This document shows, in pieces, positions 26,095 through 34,400 of a stretch of DNA of 64,000 nt; positions within the stretch are counted from its first letter, which is position 1, and the number at the start of each line of letters is the position of its first letter. The notes below the pieces were generated by a model. The model ran no database searches. It was not told the origin of the DNA and saw only the letters and a program-made list of their open reading frames with translations. The translations under genes were made by a program, and so were the position numbers. This stretch comes from Bacteroidaceae bacterium (lineage in GTDB: Bacteria; Bacteroidota; Bacteroidia; Bacteroidales; Bacteroidaceae), in NCBI GenBank assembly GCA_017509605.1, contig JAFWPH010000020.1, positions 62,001-126,000 of the forward strand, written 5' to 3'.

Positions 26095-29000
26095 CTATTT
26101 GATGAGTGTTTTTTTGCCGTTGATGATGTAAAGGCCAGGTGCGAGGTCACGGATGTCGCTATTCTGACGAACTAATTGACCGCTGATGGTGTAGATGCCG
26201 TTGGGGGTGGCTCCCTCGGTGCCGATGTCCATGATGGCATTGGGAGTGTCGTCGATGCTGATCTTCAGTACGTTTGCAGGTGTATCGCCGGCATAGATGT
26301 AGATGGCCCTAAATGGTTTCACGGTCAGTGTGCCTGTAGCAGCCCAGAACTGGTTGCTGGCGATATAGAACAAACCTGAGTATTCGGTGAATTGTTGTTC
26401 GCTATAATAGCCCTCAGCGCTCCATCCGCTGGTGGTTGTTTCGTCGTTCTGCTCGGCAGTGGTGTTCTCCACCGTCACATTGCTCTCGATGATGCTGATG
26501 TCCGTTGCTTCGCTGTTCACCTTCTTGACCAATATAGGAGTATTGGCGTCAATATGGCTGGCTGCACTGAATTGCAGGACGCCTTCCTCCTGAGAGGTGT
26601 CGCCCAATACATTGGAGAGGTGGAAGAATTGCACGTCGCTGTTGGCATTGGCCTCGTAAGGCAGGATCAGCGTACCGTATGTGTTGCCCATGGTGCGGGT
26701 GTAGGTAGCGGTGGTGGCAGTGAACGAACCGCCCCTGATGGTAAGGGGCTGTCCGTCGATGATTTCAAAGTTCTGGCAAGTGCCGTTGGCCACGATGTTC
26801 TTTGTGGGCGAGGCGATAGCCTGTGCGTTGCTCACGCGAATAACCTGGTTGACATACTGAGGATAAAGCACAGCGCCTACGGCTTCGGCGTACTTGCTGT
26901 CGGTCAAGTCCACATCAGTGTCACCGCGATTCCAGAAATAGTCCTGTTGGATCATGGCGGCCTGCGCGGTGGCGTTTTTGGTCTCGACAAAGGTGAGTGT
27001 GAAGTCCTTCACTTTGTAGTATGCTTTGTCGCTGCGGATACCGATGGAGAACTGGTTTTCGGCCACTTGGAAATCCACTGAATAGTTGGAAAAAATATCT
27101 TTTTCGCCTGTCACCTCGGGTGAACGTCCCACATTGCCGCCCTGCGGGTTGCCGTAGATGGCGAGAGCCGATGAACCGTCGTTGACATCTGTCATGACGT
27201 TGGCGGTCAAGCGGTACTGACCGTTTGGCATGTCGCTGAGTGTCTGATAGAGTTCTGCGAGTTTGATGACACCAGCCCAGGCGTTGAAGTATCCATTTTC
27301 AACCTTAGTGTCGTTCCATCCTTCGAAATCGCGATAGAATGTCCATTCAGCGGGCACGATGGTCTGTCCGCCGCTGCCTTGAACACCCAGGTTGGTGGTT
27401 CCGCCTGTGAAGTCGACATTAGCGATAAGGCTGGTAGCACTACCGTTGTTCTGGGCGATGGTCACCGCGTTGTTGAGGATATTGATGGCTCGCTGACGTT
27501 CTGTAGCCGAGGAGAAGTCCTCTTCATGGCCTTCGTAGTCTTCCCACTGGTCGATGGCGGAAGCGGCTGCGATGGACGAAGCGTACTCACGTGCGGCATT
27601 GAGCGCGATTTGGAACTGGCTGACAGCATTGTAGGTCAGCACGATATCGGTCACCATAATCTGCGGGGCGTTGTCGCTTCCTGAGTTGGCGTTGGTTTCG
27701 AAACCGAAGGAGAGGTCGAAAGGTGCGTAAGCGTCACTGATGGTGAAGTCCTTTGTCACATCGGTCCAGGCTTGGCTAGTGTTGACCAGAGAAGTCTGTG
27801 TGCCGTCGATGCTGTAGTAACTGAGGTCGTTGGTGATGTTCGCACTGTTGGTAGAAATTTTGTAGGTGAGAGTGTAGTTACCGGCGGGCAACATGCGCTC
27901 CTTGAGAATCTGCAACGTCACAACGGATGAATACCATGCCTTGCGGAGGTAGAGGTTGTTGGGATGATCTGCATCTTCTGTGTTCTTGGTCACCCTGACC
28001 CATGAAGAGCCTTCAGTCAGTCCGGAATAGTTGACTTTCCATCCGTCGATATGTTGCAGGTTGGGGAAGTTGTCGTCGAAGACTGCTCCCGGCTCAGACG
28101 AACCGTCGAGGTTGGCACCAAGGAACGCACTGACATCGAAGTTCTGGTTTTGGGTGGCTGCGTAGGCGGCGAACTGGTCTGACAAGGCAGCGCAAGCCGT
28201 CTGCAAAGCGGCGTCGGTAGCGGTATAAGTGTCGGCGGTGCAGGCCGATGCATCGAGACCTAAGGCAGTATTGCCTTCGATGAGTGCTTGGTATCCGCCC
28301 CAGAGTTTGATGGAGGCATCGGTGGCGTCGAGTTGGTCGTTGAGTGCTTGTGCAGTAGTAGCGAACGACGAATAGTCATAGCTCTCATCCATGGCTGCAG
28401 TCACGTCGTTTACTTTTTCCAACAGGTCGGTCCAGGCCTTCTGGCTCATGTTGCGCCGTCCGTAATCTGTACCGTCGGCGATAATCTGGTTGTAATCCGT
28501 TTCAAAACGAAGAAGCGCGGTCTCGAGTAAGTCGTATGCAGCGTTGAAGTTGGCGGAGTAGTTGTCGGCCTCATCATACAGCGCATCGAGGGCGGCGATG
28601 GCGGTCAGCAGGTCATCGACATCAGTGTAGGTCTGGTTGTAAGCCGCTACATTGGTCTGTAACTGAGCATAGATATCGGTGGGTAGTTGGTCTGCGTACT
28701 CTGTCACTTTGTTGAGCAGGGTGGTCAGCGCAGCGGCTACATCACCACAGAACTGCAGACGGAAATTGTCGAAATGTATCCAGTTGGCTGTGCCCTCGGC
28801 GGTCTTGCCTGCGGTGATAGTTAGATTCTCATTTTCCGCTAACACATAACCTACGGTGTAGTCCTTGTCGGCAGTCCAATTAGCGGTCTTACCATTTAGG
28901 TCGATGTAAGTGCCATTGCCGCCGAGGTTGGCAGTCAGTTTGTAGTAGCCAGCTGGAAGACTCGTCAAGGTCTGCGATATGTTACGTTCAGTTAAAGCAC

Positions 29001-29769
29001 CCGAACCTTGCCATTGCTCAGCAAACCAGCCTCCGACCTTGAATTGATGTTGGAGATCGTTGCCGTCTGCTGCTTTGAGAGTATTGTTCTCGGAAAGCGT
29101 CCAGCCCGTCATGTTGCGGTACTCGAAACCTGGGTTGGTGATGTAGCCTGTCACATCGAATGGACTGTCCATGGTAGCAGGAAGGTCTTTGTTGATGAGT
29201 TCGAACATACCGAGAATGCACCATGAACGTGCTTCGTCGAACGTACCCTCGACACCAATTTCTATTTGAGTGTTGTCTGCATCAATGGTGAAATCGACAG
29301 CGTTGCGGTACATCTTGGAGTCGAACACGTTGGCTCCCTCTATCATGCTGTTGGCATAGCCACCGACGGCGAAGGTATTGTTTTCGTTGATGCTGGCAAG
29401 AGTTTTGATGGCTACTTGGTTGTCCCCTGCTTTCAGAAAGGCCAGGGATTTATTGGAGTTGGTGTTATAGAATTCTCCTTGGCGGAAAAATGAGTAATTG
29501 ACCAAGGTATAGTGTCCTGCAGGGAGTGTGATGGATTGAGTCGCGCTGTAGGAAGTAGTGCTGAGCCCACCCCATCCTGCATAGAATTCCATTGCATAGC
29601 CTGCCGTGTTGTTACCTTGCGCGGGGCCGTTTTCTCGGTTGATGACAGTCCATCCTGTCGTTCCGTTGTTAAATTTGGCGTTGGTGATGTACTGCGAGGT
29701 CACATCCTTCTGAGCAAAACTGACTGCGGCAAAAAGCATGACTACCGCGAAAATGATATATCTTTTCAT
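26095..29769 (-). CDS. Large secreted modular protein with repeated carbohydrate-binding-like domains and type IX-style tail
   Basis: 1224 residues; signal peptide ends SFAQ (about 19). Four beta-sandwich modules share the pattern N-x-x-F...GW...LPAGxYxL: about 27-195, 204-335, 550-710 and 785-925. Two helical spacers (about 345-535 and 715-780) contain FIVAR-like repeats with spaced Tyr/Ala/Leu. A beta-rich region follows and then a C-terminal tail NGIYTISGQLVRQNSD...LYIINGKKTLIK, the form of type IX secretion sorting tails. No catalytic domain was recognised. It starts 26 bp after the phosphoesterase gene and is probably in the same transcript. It is likely a surface-attached glycan-binding or adhesion protein; function unknown. 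Confidence 0.75.
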   Translation of the reverse strand: MKRYIIFAVVMLFAAVSFAQKDVTSQYITNAKFNNGTTGWTVINRENGPAQGNNTAGYAMEFYAGWGGLSTTSYSATQSITLPAGHYTLVNYSFFRQGEFYNTNSNKSLAFLKAGDNQVAIKTLASINENNTFAVGGYANSMIEGANVFDSKMYRNAVDFTIDADNTQIEIGVEGTFDEARSWCILGMFELINKDLPATMDSPFDVTGYITNPGFEYRNMTGWTLSENNTLKAADGNDLQHQFKVGGWFAEQWQGSGALTERNISQTLTSLPAGYYKLTANLGGNGTYIDLNGKTANWTADKDYTVGYVLAENENLTITAGKTAEGTANWIHFDNFRLQFCGDVAAALTTLLNKVTEYADQLPTDIYAQLQTNVAAYNQTYTDVDDLLTAIAALDALYDEADNYSANFNAAYDLLETALLRFETDYNQIIADGTDYGRRNMSQKAWTDLLEKVNDVTAAMDESYDYSSFATTAQALNDQLDATDASIKLWGGYQALIEGNTALGLDASACTADTYTATDAALQTACAALSDQFAAYAATQNQNFDVSAFLGANLDGSSEPGAVFDDNFPNLQHIDGWKVNYSGLTEGSSWVRVTKNTEDADHPNNLYLRKAWYSSVVTLQILKERMLPAGNYTLTYKISTNSANITNDLSYYSIDGTQTSLVNTSQAWTDVTKDFTISDAYAPFDLSFGFETNANSGSDNAPQIMVTDIVLTYNAVSQFQIALNAAREYASSIAAASAIDQWEDYEGHEEDFSSATERQRAINILNNAVTIAQNNGSATSLIANVDFTGGTTNLGVQGSGGQTIVPAEWTFYRDFEGWNDTKVENGYFNAWAGVIKLAELYQTLSDMPNGQYRLTANVMTDVNDGSSALAIYGNPQGGNVGRSPEVTGEKDIFSNYSVDFQVAENQFSIGIRSDKAYYKVKDFTLTFVETKNATAQAAMIQQDYFWNRGDTDVDLTDSKYAEAVGAVLYPQYVNQVIRVSNAQAIASPTKNIVANGTCQNFEIIDGQPLTIRGGSFTATTATYTRTMGNTYGTLILPYEANANSDVQFFHLSNVLGDTSQEEGVLQFSAASHIDANTPILVKKVNSEATDISIIESNVTVENTTAEQNDETTTSGWSAEGYYSEQQFTEYSGLFYIASNQFWAATGTLTVKPFRAIYIYAGDTPANVLKISIDDTPNAIMDIGTEGATPNGIYTISGQLVRQNSDIRDLAPGLYIINGKKTLIK

Positions 29770-29795
29770 AATGTACTCTGTTTTTGTCGGTTAGT

Positions 29796-31175
29796 TTAGA
29801 ATTGCGTTTGTTTTACTTCAACCACACCTACTCCGCGTTTCATCAATACCACGTAAGCGTTGTTGCTTTGGCTTGAGTTGCCTGGCGCAGCCACCGTATA
29901 GTCATGCACTTGGTTGCTGGAGTTTACCGTGCTGGTGTAGGTGGCGTCGTAGAACTGATGGTAGTGACCGGAGAAGTGTTGCACTTTGCCATCTACTTTG
30001 CCGGCGGCCTTCATCATGATGGCCGACAAAGGGTTCTTCTTCAGTGTGTTGGCCGAGGTTGCGTCATTGTAGGCGATGCCCGAGGTGTTTGAACCGTAAG
30101 CAGAAGAGTTAGTGGTAGTTATGTAATAACCACCACTGTTCTGGTCGAGCCACCAGCGGTTGCAGTCGTCGCCAGCTAACCAAGGGAAGTGCTGCATCCA
30201 CACCGAGGCTTCGGATTTGTGGCTATCCACAAAAGAGTTGAGATTGCTTACGATGGGGTCGGGAGCGTAGTAGGTGGCTGCAGACAACCATCCTGGTGCT
30301 GCATAAGGTTTTTGGAACCAGTAGTTGTTGGCGCAGTAGAAGCGCACGCCCTTAAACTTGAAAGTGAAGTGGTTGGGTTCAAAATACCTGTTGTTTCCAG
30401 TGGTAAAGTAGGTAATGCTTTCGTCAAAACCACCGTTGTTGTTCCAATAGGAGTTGTTTGTTTTGATGGCGGAAATGGTTTCTGAATCAGCGTTCGCTCC
30501 ACCTTCACTTCCAGATGTAACCCCTCGGTCGGAATTGCCGCTGCCCCAGTAGTCGGGACTTAAGTCGTGGTTGCCGGCAATGAAGATGAACGGTATGCCA
30601 GCAGTTTTAGCCACTTCTGCAGTGGCATCGAGGAAATAGGTGTGTTTGCCCCTTTTTCCGTCGTCGCCCTTGTCCTGGTCGATATCGCCGAGACAGAAGA
30701 TGATGTCGGCCTTGGGAACGTAGTTGGGCTTAGTATTGAACTTCACTTTCTGCTTGCCATCGTTGCCCATGGCGCAGATATTGTTCATGATGGCAGTGAG
30801 GTCGCGAACGCTCGTGCCGTCATGGTCAATTTGGCCTGTGTGGCAGTCTGAGATGAATACAGCGGTGAAGTAGTCATCTGTGTCGAAACGGAAGGCGTAA
30901 GCCTTGTTGTTGTAGGTGAAGACCTCGAGCCTGTCGGCGTAAATCTTGGTCGTCGTTGGGTCAGGGGTTACTTGGGAGGCGGTGACGGTTGTGCCATCAA
31001 CTTTCACACCAGTGATAAGTCCCGCGAGGTTAGTGCCAGCAGGTGCGGTATAGCGAGTCACCCCATCGGCATCGGTGCTGGTCTTCACACCCGAAGTGCT
31101 GAAATTGAAAGTCATTTGTGCGTTCAAGCCCATCGAGAAGAGCAGGAAAGCGAAAGTAAGCAAATGTTTTGTCAT
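29796..31175 (-). CDS. Secreted calcineurin-like metallophosphoesterase
   Basis: 459 residues; signal peptide ends GLNAQ (about 20). An N-terminal beta region (about 21-110) precedes the metallophosphoesterase domain. Metal-site motifs: FISDCHTG (D-x-H), LGDIDQD, AGNHD, and a late SGHYHQF. Substrate not predictable; phosphodiesters or phosphomonoesters are both possible. There is no sorting tail. It is the first gene of the minus-strand unit, 267 bp from the divergent 1647-residue protein gene. Its leader is built from 9-bp-period repeats. Confidence 0.85.
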   Translation of the reverse strand: MTKHLLTFAFLLFSMGLNAQMTFNFSTSGVKTSTDADGVTRYTAPAGTNLAGLITGVKVDGTTVTASQVTPDPTTTKIYADRLEVFTYNNKAYAFRFDTDDYFTAVFISDCHTGQIDHDGTSVRDLTAIMNNICAMGNDGKQKVKFNTKPNYVPKADIIFCLGDIDQDKGDDGKRGKHTYFLDATAEVAKTAGIPFIFIAGNHDLSPDYWGSGNSDRGVTSGSEGGANADSETISAIKTNNSYWNNNGGFDESITYFTTGNNRYFEPNHFTFKFKGVRFYCANNYWFQKPYAAPGWLSAATYYAPDPIVSNLNSFVDSHKSEASVWMQHFPWLAGDDCNRWWLDQNSGGYYITTTNSSAYGSNTSGIAYNDATSANTLKKNPLSAIMMKAAGKVDGKVQHFSGHYHQFYDATYTSTVNSSNQVHDYTVAAPGNSSQSNNAYVVLMKRGVGVVEVKQTQF

Positions 31176-31221
31176 ATAACGTTAGTTAGTGGGTTTAGGA
31201 ACAATTGGAATAATCAAAAAA

Positions 31222-31284
31222 CGGAAATTCCGATATCATAGGAATCATCAGAACACTCGGAACACTCCGATTACGCAGGAGATA
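31222..31284. repeat. 9-bp-period repeat in the phosphoesterase leader
   Basis: Seven consecutive 9-bp units on the plus strand: CGGAAATTC, CGATATCAT, AGGAATCAT, CAGAACACT, CGGAACACT, CCGATTACG, CAGGAGATA. It spans most of the sequence between the predicted minus-strand transcription start (about 31293) and the start codon at 31175. Two further GGAA units, 9 bp apart and out of phase, lie at 31199-31216. Confidence 0.75.
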
Positions 31285-31298
31285 ACCTTGTTAAATTG

Positions 31299-31330
31299 CA
31301 AAAGAACAACTTTTTCACGATATTTACAAA
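31299..31330 (-). promoter_or_regulatory. Promoter of the phosphoesterase unit
   Basis: Minus strand: TTTG (31330-31327), a 20-bp spacer, TTCTTTTG (31306-31299). The -7 box differs from TAnnTTTG at its second base. It is back-to-back with the promoter for the plus-strand gene; the two -33 boxes are 15 bp apart. Confidence 0.6.
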
Positions 31331-31345
31331 CTAATGACTTGAAAT

Positions 31346-31377
31346 TTTGAATATTTGGAGGATTTGAGGTATATTTG
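31346..31377 (+). promoter_or_regulatory. Promoter of the 1647-residue protein gene
   Basis: TTTG (31346-31349), a 20-bp spacer, TATATTTG (31370-31377) then C. Full consensus match. The expected transcription start is near 31382, exactly where the 9-bp repeat units begin. Confidence 0.85.
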
Positions 31378-31381
31378 CAGT

Positions 31382-31435
31382 CAGGCTTGTCCGACTTCTC
31401 AGACTTGTCGCTATAGCTATAGAATTTAACTACTT
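31382..31435. repeat. 9-bp-period repeat in the leader of the 1647-residue protein gene
   Basis: Units CAGGCTTGT, CCGACTTCT, CAGACTTGT, CGCTATAGC, TATAGAATT, TAACTACTT. The first three are clearly related and the rest weaken. They run from the predicted transcription start to 7 bp before the ATG at 31443. Confidence 0.6.
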
Positions 31436-31442
31436 ATCAATA

Positions 31443-34400
31443 ATGCGTATGCGTAAATATTTGCTTACTATTCTGACGCTGATGTCATGTCCTATGCTGT
31501 CAATGGCCCAAACCGAGACAGGCGTGAGCAGCCCCACAGAGGGCGTCATCACACACGACTACCTTGGAGAGACACGGCTCAAGAGCGACGCACTGCAGAT
31601 GCTTGCCAATTTCATGCAGTACGCCAAGAGCATCTATACCGATGCAGGTACAAACAGCGCAGGAACCGCCTGCGGATATTTCAAGGCCAATAGTGCTGGA
31701 CAAAACAACGAGGATGGTGTGCGAACCAATGCCGACATTGCGATGCTCTGTGCTTTCGTTTATAAGTATTGCAGGCCAGCAGGTGTGAGTCTGCCCAACG
31801 GCATCACCTATGACGAGGTGCTCAGCATGGCCAAGAAAGCAGTGGCCTATGCTTATTCCACCCACCGCAGCACACAACTCAAGCAGTGCACCAACAACGC
31901 CTACTGGGGCACCAGCGGCAACAGTTATGTTTGGGAGAGCAGCCTCTGGACCGAAAGCCTTGGCTTTGCAACTTGGATGCTCGGCAACCAGCTTACGGCC
32001 ACTGAACGTGCCCGTATCCGTACGGTCATCAAAGCAGAAGCTGACTATGAGCTCACCCGCACACCGCCTACTGGCTACTCGGGCGACACCAAGGCAGAGG
32101 AGAACGGATGGGAGACCAACGTGCTCGCCGTGGCATGCGCCCTCTATCCCGACGATGCGAACGCCGACGCATGGTACGCCAAGATGCAGCAGTTCGCCAT
32201 GGCATGCTATTCCATGTTGCAGGACAAGCAGGACGACACCCTCGTCGATGGCAAGCCCGCCAAGGACTGGTACACCGGACAGAACCTTTATGCAGACTAC
32301 ACCCTCCAGAACCACAACTACTTCCACACCAGCTACCAAAACGTAGTCATTCAGGAACTCTGCGAGAGTTACCTTGCCCTCAAGTGCATGCAGCAGGCAG
32401 GAGCAAGCAAGACCTTCGACCTGTCACAGACACTCCTCTGGAACCAACAGCCCATGTTCGATGCCGTGCTCAAGGAACTCGCACTTGCAGATGGTGAACT
32501 CACCATGCCGACAGGCAATGACTGGAGCATGTTTCTCTACGACCAACTTCCTGCCTACACGGGAATGGCCACCATTTTTGGTGACGCCGATGCGCTGATG
32601 CTCGAGAACATGGCTTTCAAATACACCAAGGCAAGACAAAGCACCACCTCCGATGGCAGCTGGATGCTCAACAGCGACATTGGACCACGCCGAATGGGTG
32701 TGACTGGACACCGTGTGATGATGACCTATCTCATGCACGAGTTCTTTCCCGTGGGCAGCATGCAGCCCACCTCTTGGGAAACCTTCCGCCTGCGCCATGC
32801 CGGCACCAAGTACTTCGAGACACAGAATCTCGTTCGCAGCATGAGTCCCGACCGCTTCACTTGCTTCTACTGGAACGACGGTCTCAGACGCTATTCCGGA
32901 GCTATTGTGCCCAACACGCCCGACAACAACAAAATCATGGTGCCTTTCGTCACGCACAATACGGGCAACATACTCGGTACTTACAGCCGTGCCGACAACA
33001 CTGCCACCATCAAGGGCAATTATGCACTTTTCCCGGAAGGATACGCCATGAACGGGCAAGTTATGGCCAATGGCGGTGCCATTCCCCAGTCTTTCTGTTT
33101 CTATGCCACCAGTGGGAACGCCGTCATTCTTATTGATGCCCTTAAGGCTAATGCCCCCACTTCAGTCAGCATGGAGCAGGGTGGCCTAATGGGCATCAGC
33201 GTTGATCCTTTCATGAAGGAGAAGCGCACCATCTACTATGAAAACGAAGGCAATATCACCCATATCCAGACCAACGGCAGCAGTTACAGCACTTGGAACA
33301 GCAAATGGGCCAACATTGACAACACGATAGGCTTTGTCTGTGTTCGCGACTACGGCAGCACCATGGCTTTTGGCGACCGGTCGCTCAACAGTTCCATTTA
33401 CACGGCCAAGATCTATCCCGCATATTCGACTTCCAGTTCGCCTGTGGGAACCGACATGAACCATAAGCGTGTGTTCGTCTATTACAGCAACGTCAACGCA
33501 GCCCTCACGCAGGCGCTCGCCGCGCAAGTGCAGGACCTCACACAGCAGGACGATAGGGTGGAGGGATGGCACGGTGCTATCGTGCCTGATCCCGACGGCA
33601 CCAACTATATGATACTCAGCAACCTGTTTGCCTCCGATACCACACCATGGCCACTGACTGTGACATGTCGGCTCGGAGCCCCCGTCTTCACTCAGACCAC
33701 TGACATTGCAGGCAATAAAGCCTCTGCCACTTTCCATTGCGTGCAAAACTACAACATCGCACAGGAATTGCGTGTCTTCGTCGAAGGAGCTTCTGCCTTG
33801 AAAGCAGTACAGGCCGACGAGAACCCAGCAGCAGCTTACATCAGCAACGAGGCAGCTGTCAGCCAGAATGCCAGCATCACCATCATCTCCAAGGACGGGA
33901 CACAGGCCTTAGGCGACATTTCTATCCCGGCTGGTTCCTGCATGCTCGTGGAAGCCAACGGCACCAGACTCAAGACCACCGCTGCCGACTTCCCCGGTGA
34001 CTACCGAAACGTGGCGTACGGCACACAGGCTTATGCCAATAGCTACGAGGGATCACACCTGCCGTTTGCTGTTCTCGATGGTCAGGACGACACTTACTAC
34101 CAGACACTCAACAACGCCTCTTCAGGCAGCGAATACCTTGCTTTCCGCCTCCGAAACAACTATAAGATAGACAAAATCGTGGTCAGCCCCATGGAAGGAC
34201 AGACCGCACCAAGCAACGTCATCGCACAGTATGGCAACTCTGATGGTTCTTTCGCCAATATCCCAGGATGCACCACGACCAACCAGGGTGGCGACATTAT
34301 TGTCACATTCCCTGAGGTGGAGGCCAAATACGTGAAAATCAAGCTCTTTGGTGGAAATAGCCGTGTTGCTGTGAAGAAAGTGGCCATCTATGGTGGCTGC

